Shown here piece after piece: positions 45,942 through 57,449 of a stretch of 59,072 nucleotides of DNA. Origin of the DNA: Fragilaria crotonensis (Eukaryota > Bacillariophyta > Fragilariophyceae > Fragilariales > Fragilariaceae); the NCBI GenBank assembly GCA_022925895.1, contig JAKSYS010000381.1, forward strand, positions 1 through 59,072, given 5' to 3'. Under the pieces are notes generated by a model. The model was not told where the DNA came from, did not search any database, and was given only the letters and a program-made list of their open reading frames with translations. Each line of letters opens with the position of its first letter. The stretch's first letter is position 1. A program made the position numbers and the translations under genes.

Positions 45942-46496
45942 TCATAGCTCCATACTGAACACTCCATCGTCGTCCACATCGTCAGCCTCGACAACGGCAA
46001 CTATCTTGTGGCCGGGGTCCACTTCATCATACCCAGTGATGGACCAACCATCGTTGACATCAGGTCTAGTTTCGAACTCATTAGACAAGATGTGTTGAAG
46101 CCCTTGCGGAAGCTCACTTTGCATGTTAGTCTGAGCGTATTGAAACTCCTCTGACGAATCATTCGGAGTCACAGATTCCGCTGGCCACCGTGAATGAGGC
46201 TCTTGAAGGGAAGTGTGGTCGAAGCTTTCGTTAGCGCTAATCCTGAAGCCTTCATTGTCTCCACCGTGACTGGAATGTAATGCCTGCCTGTCTCGAATAC
46301 CGTTTACTATTCGGTAGAACATGCAAAGATCTCTCCACTCCGCAGCCTCAGTGTCTTCGCGAAGTTGAACTTCGGAATTCGTTCGTGGAACATGATATGA
46401 AGGCATTGGGATGGTCTGTGATCGCCGCCTTGATGGGCGTGCTCTCTCAGACCCTGACGACTGATTTGCGCAAGTTGTCGACCCTTTATTCATCAT
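45942..46496 (-). CDS. Diatom-type conserved hypothetical protein
   Basis: About 184 residues from the MM at 46496. The frame is open further upstream to 46667, but the family start fits here. The core is PSYHVPRTNSEVQLREDTEAAEWRDLCMFYRIVNGIRDRQ, a charged helical motif that I have seen in many diatom proteins of unknown function. The N-terminus is basic (ERARPSRRRSQ) and the C-terminus acidic (VVEADDVDDDGVFSMEL). No signal peptide, membrane span or catalytic motif. An additional 5' exon is possible. Confidence 0.65.
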   Translation of the reverse strand: MMNKGSTTCANQSSGSERARPSRRRSQTIPMPSYHVPRTNSEVQLREDTEAAEWRDLCMFYRIVNGIRDRQALHSSHGGDNEGFRISANESFDHTSLQEPHSRWPAESVTPNDSSEEFQYAQTNMQSELPQGLQHILSNEFETRPDVNDGWSITGYDEVDPGHKIVAVVEADDVDDDGVFSMEL

Positions 46497-48152
46497 TGTA
46501 TTACAGTTATAGTGGAGAGAGTCCTCGTGGTTCTGGTTCGACCTGAAATATGTGGATGGGCTAAAACAATATGAAACAAAAATTAATGAATTGAGTGGTG
46601 GTATTTTGCGAATCTCGAATTTCAATTCTCCGTGAAAGCCGATTGGCGTGTGGTGGGGTGAGGTCACTGTTCTTCGCTTGAGGCCATCAAATCAAAATTC
46701 ACATATACAGATGTTTCAGAGTCCAAGGGGCAGTAGAAGGAAACAAGGTGCCACAGGTTCAAACCGAGCGAGCGATTTTACAGCACAAGATGACAGGAAC
46801 GACGTCAGCATTGTGAAACGTCCCGTGTCAAACGCATAAAGGACAGGCGGACGAACACAGTTGGGTCGTGATGTCGTGATTCGTGATCACCAATGTAATG
46901 CGAACGGCCGAAATCACGATACTCACCTTTGCATGAGCTCACGTACGACGGCAATGCATTCAAGAGAACGACTTCGATGGTGGAGTCAAAACGGAGTGAG
47001 AAGTGGAGGCCAAGTTGACGAGGGTTCTGAGGTTGGTGGCGGCTCGTTGTTCAGGTTGTCTGTGTTGCGGATATCAAAGAAATGACCAACATCGAATCTT
47101 CTAAAGAATTGTTCAAGGTTTAGTGCGCGGTGCGCGTTTGAGCGGGAATCTTGACTGAATGGATGGCTCAAAGAGTCGGTGAAAACTTCAGTTTTGAGTT
47201 TTGACACCAAAGTTGTGTCAAGTTGATGGCTAAAAGAAGTCAGGTCGCGATTGCTTTCAAATCACGACTTGTGTTCGCTTTGGGCTCAGCTTGCACTTCT
47301 AATTGGTTAGAGTGAAATTCCGGCAGTTGAACCTTGAAGCCAATGCGTTCATGGGTCACCACATGAGTTGACAAGCACATGTTTCCGGCATGATCATGAG
47401 ATCATGAGCCATCGACCGTGCCTTCCTCCGAGATAGCTTTGCCGATGTTTTCGCCTTCTGGTGCTAGCAGTTGGCATCGGGGTGTCATGGCCAACTCAAG
47501 AATTTCCTGTTCCATACTCGTCAGCAGCATCACCGAGTGGCAAATGTGGACCGCGAGGTTTGCACTTTGCAGGTACAATATTCAGTATTGCATGCGCCCG
47601 CATTGGTTAGCCGTCGTTCTTTGTTGACACGCCTCGCGTGTTACAATACCGTATTGCTCGTGGAAAGTTAGACAGATGTTGACTATGTGTATCTTGGTGA
47701 TTGCTGCTACCTTGTCGAGTATGTAGACGATCAGTCATGCCTCATGCCTGCCATCAAGCAAGAATTGGCCTTGCGTTCTGCTGGACGGAAGGATCAGTCA
47801 TGCCTGCCATCAAGCAAGAATTGGCCCTGCGTTCTGCTGGACGGAAGGGCGCAATCGCGAGGCTGAATGCAGGTCTCCTCAGCACACACACGCACATTTG
47901 AGCGTCAATTGGTTCATTTACAACAGTTCGTTCGTCGAAAGCATTGCGTTGACGACCGAACCGACTTCACCAGAGTGTTGCGCACAGAAACCCCATGGTT
48001 GTGGAGAGAGGCTCATTCTAAGGGTACAGGTGTTGAGTGGCCGGTTCCGAATCAGGCTACCTATATAGGCTAATAACGCAACAATTTGAACACCATGATT
48101 CTTAATTTAATTCACCAGAATATTCCCGATTCCAATTACAATGAACCCTCAG
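46497..48152. other. Intergenic, no gene recognised
   Basis: 1.65 kb between the hypothetical gene and histone H4. It includes a 60-base tandem duplication (47729-47848). Short frames around 47418-48073 overlap and show no motif. Confidence 0.45.
47729..47848. repeat. Tandem duplication, two copies of about 57-63 bases
   Basis: Copies start at 47729 and 47792. Both contain GATCAGTCATGCCT, GCCATCAAGCAAGAATTGGC and TGCGTTCTGCTGGACGGAAG; the first has a 6-base internal expansion. Confidence 0.9.
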
Positions 48153-48467
<315 letters not shown>

Positions 48468-48479
48468 TTATATTTTAAA

Positions 48480-48720
48480 CCAGTCTGACGGGCGGCCGTT
48501 GGCCGCGCGGCAATCGGTATATGAGGTACGTTGTACGCCAAACTGTGTACATATGCATACTTTGTGGTGCCCTGCGCGCTGATTTGACGGGCGGCCGTTG
48601 GCCTCGCGGCAATCGGTATATGGGCTACGACAAACTGGCGGGCGGCCGTTGGCCGCGTTACTGTATATTGGCAGCCTGTTATATGCATACTTTGTAGCTT
48701 TGTAGTGCCCCGTAGTTAGA
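48480..48720. repeat. GC-rich palindromic repeat, three copies
   Basis: GCGGCCGTTGGCC with flanking CGGGC and CAATCGGTATATG occurs near 48490, 48590 and 48638. The core GCGGCC-GTT-GGCCGC is a perfect 6-base-arm hairpin in the first and third copies. ATATGCATACTTTGT also occurs twice (48551, 48681). It lies directly upstream of the H4 coding exon. Confidence 0.85.
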
Positions 48721-48829
48721 GACAGTGACATTAAGTGTGGATAGTACCGGAGTTATGTACGATAGAGGGGGTCCTTCCGTGGAATACTGTCGTGGTCTTG
48801 CTGAGCCGTGCTCAGTGCTGGCTACGCCA

Positions 48830-49770
48830 AGATTTGGTCCGGACGTACGTACATCCGGAAGGTCCGGCCAAAGCACGTTCTAGCCGTTAAGTTCCGGCAA
48901 CGAAGTCATTTCCGCGCACGCCGACTTCAAAATACATGTGCTGCGATATTTGTAGCTGTTGCAGTCAATGCAAACGAGCCGGCAAGGTTTTCTGATGCGA
49001 AGTGGAAATCCACTTCGGTGAAGTGGAATTCACTTCAGGTAAGTGGAATTTCACTTCGGGAAGTGGAATTCCACTTAGGGAGTGGAATTCACTTGAAGTG
49101 GAATTCCGCCTGACGTGAAATGCAATGTTCCCAAATGAATTCATACTGAATTGTGTAGGTGTCACGTGTGTCCATCGCATTGTGAGAAGTGGAATTCCAC
49201 TTCGGGTAAGTGAAAATCCACTTCGGTGAGTGGAATTCCACTTCGGGTAAGTGGAATTCTTTGGAGAAGTGGAATTTCACTTAGGGGAAGTGGAATTTCA
49301 CTTAGGTGAAGTGGAATTTCAGTGACTAGGATCCACATGATAAACGCGCCGGCCTTGCTTTTTATCAGTTGAAAATGACATACCCCGGAAGCGAGACGCT
49401 GACTATGAGGTGTCACGTGTTCTCGTTTTTTCCTCGATTCCGACGGTGCGGCCGGACCTTCCCGGGGCGGACGGAAACGTCCCACTGTACTGTATGCATA
49501 TTTTTGATGTCCGGACGTACATCCGGGGCAGCAGATTTGGTCCGGACGTACGTACATCCGGGGCGGAAACGTCCGTGGGAGCTCAATTGCGGGTACTGTA
49601 CTGTATGCATATTTTGATGTCGGACGTACATCCGGGGCGGACTGAAACGGCCCATGGGGCCCAATTTCAGGTATGGATATTTATTGTGCATAGGAGCCCA
49701 ATTTCAGGTATGAATATTTTTGTACATCCGGTTCTCCATGCGAAACGGCCCATGAGGCAAATCTCAGGTA
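48830..49770. repeat. Dispersed TACATCCGG-type repeats
   Basis: GATTTGGTCCGGACGTACG followed by TACATCCGG occurs at about 48831 and again at about 49531. GGACGTACATCCGGGGC recurs at about 49512 and 49622, ACTGTATGCATATTTT at about 49490 and 49598, and CCCAATTTCAGGTATG at about 49660 and 49699. They form interleaved imperfect units of roughly 100-120 bases. Confidence 0.8.
48998..49325. repeat. Array of AAGTGGAATTCCACTT palindromes
   Basis: Two blocks (48998-49103 and 49186-49320) each hold about six to eight degenerate copies of an approximately 20-base unit whose core is the palindrome AAGTGGAATTCCACTT. Spacers are GGG/GGT-type. About 80 bases of unrelated sequence separate the blocks. No reading frame makes sense of it. 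Confidence 0.9.
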
Positions 49771-49779
49771 TGAATATTA

Positions 49780-50157
49780 TTGATAAAGACATCTGGCCGG
49801 GGCTTGCACGGTACTGGTACACAGCGTTCCGTATACATGTACGCCATCGTTGTCTTCATCTATTTCGTCGGGTTCTTCATGTCTTTGGAATTTTTTTATC
49901 TCTGGGGACACAAGATAATCTTATTATGTGATATAAATATAATTAACCCCTCGCCGGGCCAAGCCAGCCGGGCTTGTCGAGTGTGTCTGTCGCCTGATCT
50001 TGTGAACTTTTACGAATACACAATTACTCGAGTACCGGTACCTGATCACATTATCATACACAATTGTACTGAGGAGTACTTGTATGCCTGCTACCACCTG
50101 CACCTGGTACCTGGTATACGTACAAGAACCAGGTGCAAGGTACTCGCAGTATGTATA
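49780..50157. other. Intergenic, GTAC-rich, flank of copia element B
   Basis: Holds palindromic GTAC stretches (50025-50150) and ends with the GTATA target sequence at 50153-50157. No gene recognised. Confidence 0.5.
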
Positions 50158-50658
50158 TGTTGAGAATCCCAGATATCGTGAGCGCGGTACCACAGTACTT
50201 GCTCTGGTTATGGGGTGATAACTGCAGTTGTCAGGCCTTGACAAAATCTGTAAAGTAAAAGTTATGAGTTTAGGTTCTAACTAAACTCCTCTTCCAGGTT
50301 CCCTTCTCTGTCTCTCCAGAACCTTCCTCTGTCTTCTTCCTTCCTTGTGTCTCCTTCTTGTTCTTCCCAGTTCTTTTATAGTGGACTTCTGTCCAATCTC
50401 CTACATGTTTAATGATCTTCATTGACTTTCCATAGTTTTCGTCCTCCGATGGAATCTTGGTTTGTTGGACTCTTTGGAAATCCGTATCGCGATTAATTTC
50501 GAATTCTTTATCCCAGTTCAGTCGTGTGTTCAATTCCGAGTTCACGTCTGACTCGAATCTGACATTCCGTCCAAACGTCGAATCTCTCAGCTTCGCCAAC
50601 GACAGTATTCACTGTCTCACCGGTACTGGACTTATCCAGTAGCCTACTATCCTCGACA
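50158..50658 (-). repeat. 3' LTR of copia element B
   Basis: 501 bases, nearly identical to 55693-56195. Confidence 0.94.
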
Positions 50659-53600
50659 TCCTCCCTCCAACAATCCAGGGTTCCATCTCGTATGTTCTTC
50701 GCGTGTTTCGTATGTAATTTCTCAGGACAGTTCTTGTTCAATATGTCCGCTGCATTCTCTTCCGATCGAATAAACTGCACGTTCAAATAACCGTTATCTT
50801 CCAGTTCACGGATAAAATGAGCACGTACATCGATATGCTTCGTTCTGGCTCCGACATGTTGATTCTTGACCAAATAAATAGCTCCAAGATTGTCCTCGTA
50901 CACTTTTCCCATATGACGTTTCTCATCCGGTCTTCGTATGCCTTCGTCGAGTAACATCATGATAAACTTGTTCTCGCATGCACCTCTCGCCAAACTGATA
51001 TACTCCGCTTCGGTACTCGATAGTGTAACGACGTGTTGGGTCTTTGATTCCCAATGTACCAACGTTCCACCTAACGTATGCAGTCCCGAAGATATACTCT
51101 TGCGATTGTCCGTATTCTTGGCATAGTCGGAATCCACCATAGAAATAGGTCGTAGTTCCTTGGGTCTTCTGTACGTGAGTCCCTCGTACGGTCGTAGCTT
51201 GATATGACCGACCATTCTGTCCAATGCCTTCCAGTGATCCTCACCTGGGTTCGATAGGTGCTGTGCCAGTTCCGAGCTGCGTTGGCCAAATCCGGTGCCA
51301 GTTTCGTCGTTAAATACATGATCTTTCCAACCATTGACCTGTAATCCGTCATATTAACCGTAGGTCCTTCGTTTTACTTAGGTACTTGTTCGGGTATCCG
51401 GGCGTGTCGTATGTCTTGACTTCCTTGCCAGTAATCTTCTCGTAGGTTTCCACGATTTCATCTTCAAGTTTGTTCATCTTCGCAATGATAATGACATTTC
51501 CGTTTTCGTCCACGCTCCAATCGTACCATACTCCCAAGTGCTTCTTCAACTTTCCGAGATCAGATATATTGAATCGTTCCTTAAGCTTCGTCTTGAATTC
51601 TTCAATCGCCTTCTTCGATCCAACCAAAATTACGTCATCCACATGCACAACTGCCATCAGGGTCATATGCCCTTTCGTGTCTTTCCAGTAGTACATGCAC
51701 GGATCAACCAGACTTTGAATCATATTCATGTGCTTCGTCAAGTACTTACGTAGTGTCTTCATAAAAGTCTTGGGACATCCACTCCTCCATACATAGGACG
51801 AGTCAGCATAATACAATAACGTCTCAATTCGTCTTCCGTTATATATCCCAATTCAACAATACCTTCCGGCCACTCAGCAAATACTGGCTTGTCATCTTCA
51901 AGTTCCGCATTTAAGAACGCTGCTTCAATATCGATCATCTCAATCGTCCAACCTTCGTCTTGCCTGTACAGCGCGATAGTAATCGCGAGTCTGACCGTTG
52001 TGTCCGTTGCCACAGGTGAAAATGACTCTGTGTAGTCAACACCAGGTACCATCACGTAGCCCTTCAGTACGATTCTGCTCTTGTACCGTAGTGTGCCGTC
52101 TTGTTCCTCCTTGATCTTGAAAATCCACTTAACAGGTATCGGTTTTCGTCCGTTTAACTTGTCCCTTGGGAATTTCTTCCATGCGTCGCGTGATATGAAA
52201 TTATTAATTTCGGACTTAGCAGACGGTATCCACTCTTGCTTCTTCGGTCCGGTCACAGCTGCACGAAATGTCTTAGGTTCGCCTGGGTCCGACGTAAGCA
52301 TGGTATTAAATACCAGATGCGCAATTCGAGTTCTGCTTCTTGTACGCGTCCCGGGCTCATCGTTTTCGATCACAACTGGACTCTCAATTCCAAGTTTTTC
52401 AATTCTCTTTCCAATGGTGTTGTCCTCTGTTTTGCTCTTCTCAACCATTTCTTCGGCATTTTCGATGATTGTTTGTTCTGTAGGCAACTCCACGATTCGC
52501 TCTTCAACGCTGTCGCCTTCCTTTCGCAATATGATGACGTCTTCGTCGTCATCGGAGTCAGAATCGAAAAGAATTGATGTTGGGGCACGTCCATTTTCGT
52601 TTCGTTCTCGTCGTGTACCTCGTCTTCTTTCGTTCTCTCTCGCTCAATCATCGACTCTATCCTCCCTGCTGAAGACATGGGAGTTTCAGCCGGTTGCAAT
52701 GCAGTCATGGTCGCGATTTCCTCATCATACTCTGGAATGAGATGAATTTGGGAGTCAATTCCTCTTCATCTGCCGCCAATTCAGCTTCCACCTCTTCCAG
52801 ATCTTCGCCTAGGACCATCTGACGGTCAAAGCCTCGGCCATTGTCAATCTGATGTCATTTTCAGCCTTTGTCAAGTCAGCCCATGCATGAATATCTCTTG
52901 TTTCAACAATTTTCCACTGTAAGGATTGTACATCCTGTACACATCTCTTGCATGGTTCTCAGCATAGCCAACCATGATCATCTTGGTGGCTTTCTCCTTG
53001 AACTTCCCCTCATTGTCCCTCTGTTTGTAACATAGCCAATTCGGCCATATTCCACTGTGCTACCGTATATGGTGCACGGGGTACCGTAGAACAGTTCGTC
53101 TGGGGTACTGTACTGCGGGTATTGGGTAGTGTATTCCCGAGTACCGCCGCAGTCTTCGTCGCTTCCGCCCATAGTTTTCCTGTAGAAATTTGGTCCATCC
53201 TGCAGACAGCATCATAGCCAGTGCTCTGTTGGCGTCTCGTGCAAACATGCGTTCAACAACTCCGTTATGCTGTGGTGTGTGCGGTGCCGTATACTCCATC
53301 TTGATATTGTACTGTCCTTCGCACATCTTCTTTAAATCCGAAATGTGTTCTCCGGCATTGTCGCATCGGACGTACTTCACTTCAATACCAGCCGCCTTCA
53401 ATTTGTCCAGAAGTTCTTGAAGGTGCGCTTTATCCCACTCTTCTTAGCGCCGTAAAGTCCCACGACTTTCTCGTTTTGTCGTCGACAATCTTGAACCAGT
53501 ATCGTGATCCCGCAACCGTCTCGTTGTATGGACCACTCGTATCCATATATAGGCGTTCGCCACGTTCTTCAGCCTCGGTCGTCGTGATCTTATTGGTTCG

Positions 53601-54240
53601 TTTCTGCGTAGCTTTCGCACGTGCACATCCATCGCACACAGCCCACTCTCCCGTAGGTTTGATACCAAGCGTTTTAAGCAAGCTCCGAACCACTTTTTCC
53701 GTCGCATGTCCAAATTTTCGATGCGCCTCATTGATGTCCATGGCTTCATTCTTCTCGTTCTCGATGGTTTCGTCGCCTCGTTTCGCAATTCCTTCGGCAT
53801 TAAACTTCTCTTTCAAACGAAACTCGTCGCGCTTTCAGATAAGTCATCCGTCTGTTTCCTTTTCAAATTTCATCGTGTCACCAGATGGGTTCTTGAGCTC
53901 AGATTCGTCTTTCCTGCTCACAAACTCGTTCCCATTCTCATTCAAACGTCCCACACTGATCAGGTTTCGAGCGAAGTCGGGGATAACCATCACTTCTCGC
54001 AAAATCATCCGTTTATTGGAGTGTTTTTGCTCCAAACATAGATCTCCAATAGCTGTAGCTTTTAGGGTCTCATTGCTCCCAACTCTGACATGCTCTCCAT
54101 CCAAAGTAGCCTTCAAATTAAACATGTTGTTGGTGGTCTTGGCAACATGAGTAGTGGCGCCGAATCCATCAACCAGTTCTCAAAACCATCTTCATCATGG
54201 TCAGCAACAAACTTAGTTTTGCTGGAATTCGCCATGAAAA
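50659..54240 (-). CDS. Pol polyprotein of copia element B
   Basis: Minus-strand pieces in order. Protease near 54160: a DSGATTH-type site that needs one more G at 54160-54161, then RNLISVGRLNENG. Integrase zinc-binding part: AHRKFGH with CDGC (53740-53640). Integrase core: YMDTSGPY, CDNAGEH and APHTPQHNGVVER (53560-53240). RT: AFLNAELEDDKPVFAEWPEG (near 51900) and AVVHVDDVILVGSKK (51660-51620). RNase H: DSDYAKNTDNRKSISSG, STEAEYISLA and YEDNLGAIYL (51130-50870). Several single-base frame changes interrupt it, and one segment of about 52,550-53,050 is poorly readable. With near-identical LTRs the decay is unlikely to be old. Confidence 0.85.
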
Positions 54241-54493
54241 CTTCTTCGTCCCACTTCCAATTACTTAGGCCTCGCGGGGTGTCCATGCGGTATTCAGTCG
54301 TGTCGGATTCCTTTTTCTTGTCTTTTTCGTCGTCGTTCCAGAAATCGTCTTCGTCATCGTCGTCATTGTCTTCGTGATTGCTTTCGTCATCGCTCGTTTC
54401 ACATATCAGCCCAACTCACAGGCTTTTTGATCCTTCGGAGATCTTCTTCGAGTTCGGTGTCGTTCTTTTCAATCCCATCGTAGTATTGACCAA

Positions 54494-55642
54494 TTAATTC
54501 TTCTTCCGGTTCCGATACGTCGAGGGCAATAATCGTCTCGGCAAATTTCTTGTACTTGCGGTCCAACTCCGTATCAGGTTTACGTTTCCTGTTATCGTTC
54601 GCGATGTCGTTGAGAATCTCCAGGGCAAGCTTGTCCAGATCGATGTCGTTTTACCATTGGTTCCTCCCTGTTTCTCGTTTCGTGAATAGCCATTCCGACA
54701 AACATTCCCGAGTCGTTTCCTTGAGTTTTGCAGTGTTGCGCTCGGTGCCCAACTTGGCCACATTTGTAACATTTTCCGAAAACGAATTTTGCACTCCATT
54801 GCCATTCTTGACATTGCCTCCATTTCTCTCTTCATTGCTCTTGCAGTCTCGTGCCTTGTGCCCTTGTTTTCCACACTTGTTACACTTCCCTTTAAATTGC
54901 CTCCAGCTGTTTCGTCCGCCGGTCGTCGTGAGCAAATGCTTCTGATTTCGTTCGCCTCCTTTTTCGTCTCTCTTTCTTGAATTCGTCCCTTAAACGGCTC
55001 AATGAACATCTGATAGTGCCCTGTGATCTCCTCAACGAAGTCTTGATGGTCCATACCCTCACGCCCAATCTTGCCGTTCAACGAAGTGATGACGGCCTCG
55101 TAGCGTCGTTTTGGCAAACGTGCCAAAATTGTTGCTTGCATCTGTTCTTGGCTTCTCATGGTCCCATTTTCGCACTTACCGACCTCTCTGTTCAACCTTT
55201 CGAGCTCCAATATCCACATGTGCGGGTCCTCCATGTCATTCTTCATGTAACACTTTTCTAATTGCGTAGTCGCCTTCACAAGGTCTTTCGTCTTCTTCGA
55301 ATCGTAGCGACTTTTCAACGCTTTCCACATGTCGTTCGCCGTCTCTTCGGCCTCAATAATCGCAAATGCGTCGCCCTGGCATGACATAATCAAAAAATTG
55401 CGAGCGTCGTTGTTCCACTTCTGCGCTTGTTCTTCCTCTCTTGTCAACTCCACAGCCCCTGGGCTTGGCAGCTTCAACTTTTCCAGCAGGCCCCTCTCAA
55501 AGCCTTTGGACGCAGCAAACACTTCTGCCTTCTTGAAGAACTCTCGCGGTTCCATACCGCCCTTCGTCTTGTCATTTCCCCAAAAGGGAATGACCTTGAT
55601 CGTCTCGAGCGGACTCGACTTCATCGTCGCTTCGCTCGCCAT
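54494..55642 (-). CDS. Gag of copia element B
   Basis: Starts MASEATMKSSPLETIKVIPFWGNDK at 55642. The capsid-type region includes ANDMWKALKSRYDSKKTKDLVKATTQLEKCYMKN and ILARLPKRRYEAVITSLNGK, the gag-polypeptide/UBN2 pattern of copia elements. Two CCHC zinc knuckles follow, CNKCGKQGHKARDC and CYKCGQVGHRAQHC, but they lie in successive different frames. The frame changes fall at runs 54946-54948 and 54787-54790, each one base short. Confidence 0.87.
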   Translation of the reverse strand: MASEATMKSSPLETIKVIPFWGNDKTKGGMEPREFFKKAEVFAASKGFERGLLEKLKLPSPGAVELTREEEQAQKWNNDARNFLIMSCQGDAFAIIEAEETANDMWKALKSRYDSKKTKDLVKATTQLEKCYMKNDMEDPHMWILELERLNREVGKCENGTMRSQEQMQATILARLPKRRYEAVITSLNGKIGREGMDHQDFVEEITGHYQMFIEPFKGRIQERETKKEANEIRSICSRRPADETAGGNLKGSVTSVENKGTRHETARAMKREMEAMSRMAMECKIRFRKMLQMWPSWAPSATLQNSRKRLGNVCRNGYSRNEKQGGTNGKTTSIWTSLPWRFSTTSRTITGNVNLIRSWTASTRNLPRRLLPSTYRNRKKN

Positions 55643-55692
55643 CGTCGTCGTCGTTAGATCTTAACTCTCAAAAGCAATCGTTTTATAAAACG

Positions 55693-56195
55693 TGTTGAGA
55701 ATCCCAGATATCGTGAGCGCGGTACCACAGTACTTGCTCTGGTTATGGGGTGATAACTGCAGTTGTCAGGCCTTGACAAAATCTGCAAAGTAAAAGTTAT
55801 GAGTTTAGGTTCTAACTAAACTCCTCTTCCAGGTTCCCTTCTCTGTCTCTCCAGAACCTTCCTCTGTCTTCTTCCTTCCTTGTGTCTCCTTCTTGTTCTT
55901 CCCAGTTCTTTTATAGTGGACTTCTGTCCAATCTCCTACATGTTTAATGATCTTCATTGACTTTCCATAGTTTTCGTCCTCCGATGGAATCTTGGTTTGT
56001 TGGACTCTTTGGAAATCCGTATCGCGATTAATTTCGAATTCTTTATCCCAGTTCAGTCGTGTGTTCAATTCCGAGTTCACGTCTGACTCGAATCTGACAT
56101 TCCGTCCAAACGTCGAATCTCTCTCAGCTTCGCCAACGACAGTATTCACTGTCTCACCGGTACTGGACTTATCCAGTAGCCTACTATCCTCGACA
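55693..56195 (-). repeat. 5' LTR of copia element B
   Basis: 503 bases, nearly identical to 50158-50658; presumed promoter of the element. Confidence 0.94.
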
Positions 56196-57449
56196 GGTAT
56201 ACATCGCAGGTATGCATACTATATCCTACTATATTATAAATTAATTGTGCGTGCGTCCGTTTGAGTATGACCACTCTGGGGTACTGGATGAAATGAATAC
56301 TGTCTGAATTTTTTCACTTCGCGGGGTTGAGTACCAAAGTACGTGGTAACAGTAAAGTAGTGGTACGGTACGACCAGGTTGGGGGTACTGGCGTCCAGTT
56401 TCCTGTAGTAGACACTCCGATCAAATGTGAGGCACCCACTAGTTATAAATTAATTGTGTGTGCGTGCGTGCGTCTGTTACGGAGTATGACCACTCTGGGG
56501 TTGGACTGTTACGTGGATTACATGTACTACAGGTCTACAGTACATAAACGGACGGTAATTTATGTTGAAACGACATGTGTTACGTTGCTACTGAGCTACA
56601 ATACTGTACGAATTCAAAGTTACTGGATGAATAATCATTGAATTTGCTGTGAACAGGTTGCTTGACAAATGCTACTGTAAAATATACCGTGCGATGAACT
56701 GCAATACTGGGCATGATAAGTACCTGGTACTGTACTTCATGAAGTTTCCACGTTGGTACCATGGTACTGCATACTGTGGGGAAAAAGTGGTGGTACGGAG
56801 TACGACCAGGTTGGGGTACTGTACGTCCAGTTTCCTGTAGTAGACACTATGATCAATGTGAGGTACCCACTAGTATCATATATCGTTTCGCCTTCACGCC
56901 TTCACCGGTACAGAGCCTACCAAAAATCAAAAATCCGTATCTTGTACTATACACCGTAATATATACTACCAATCGAGCAGTACTGGTACTCGTAACTCGT
57001 ACTCCAGTACACTTATTAGCGAGTCCAACTTCTGTGTTGTGTTGACTTATTCACATCACTTCGTGTTCTGGCTTGAGTTGTGACAAAGCACCCTCACAGA
57101 CGCACCTCGTATCACAAAACGCGACAGTAGGAGGTGGACAACGACCCGTTGTTCCGACGCACACGAATCTACGTTTGATATACGCGACAATCGGATGTAG
57201 CGGTACCTGCTACAAAATTATGATACAGTCACGACGACAAACGTCCAGAACCGGTGGAACACAAGAACGCGTTCATTCAACAAGCAGCACGTCACGGGTC
57301 GAAAAAGTGCAGCAGAATCGTCGCTTCCAGGATGTGTCAATCCCAACGGGAATGATGACGAACGACGGCGCCTACAACAATCATCAGTGGGCGGAGTAGT
57401 AGACGTCCAACCCGGGGCCGAAGGCGAATGAACCACAATTGGTACAGGA
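56196..57449. other. Intergenic with local duplications, GTAC-rich
   Basis: 56354-56445 and 56783-56878 are diverged copies of one unit sharing GTACGACCAGGTTGG, CGTCCAGTTTCCTGTAGTAG and ACCCACTAGT. TTATAAATTAATTGTG plus GAGTATGACCACTCTGGGGT occurs at 56235-56283 and 56445-56503. 57070-57399 is open on the plus strand without a motif; it could be a 5' exon of the helicase. Confidence 0.6.

Larger units (their letters stand above)
50158..56195 (-). mobile_element. Ty1/copia LTR retrotransposon B
   Basis: About 6.0 kb on the minus strand between LTRs at 50158-50658 (501 bases) and 55693-56195 (503 bases). By eye the LTRs differ by one substitution (near 50246 versus 55786) and one CT dinucleotide. 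They begin TG and end CA. GTATA precedes the left LTR; to the right, GTATA follows after one extra G, so the target duplication is probably GTATA. A clear polypurine tract (GGAGGGAGGA) lies just inside the 3' LTR. At the primer-site position next to the 5' LTR there is a perfect palindrome, CGTTTTATAAAACG (55679-55692). Domain order is gag, PR, IN, RT, RH. It differs from element A in LTR and proteins. Confidence 0.94.

Noticed and set aside
46745-46765. Possible tRNA T-arm (GGTTCAAACC)
   Set aside because: No matching D-arm, anticodon arm or acceptor pairing around it.
48998-49325. CRISPR-like array
   Set aside because: Units are contiguous degenerate palindromes without unique spacers of constant size, and the genome is eukaryotic.
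53476-54150. 224-codon plus-strand frame
   Set aside because: Antisense of the integrase/protease region of copia element B.
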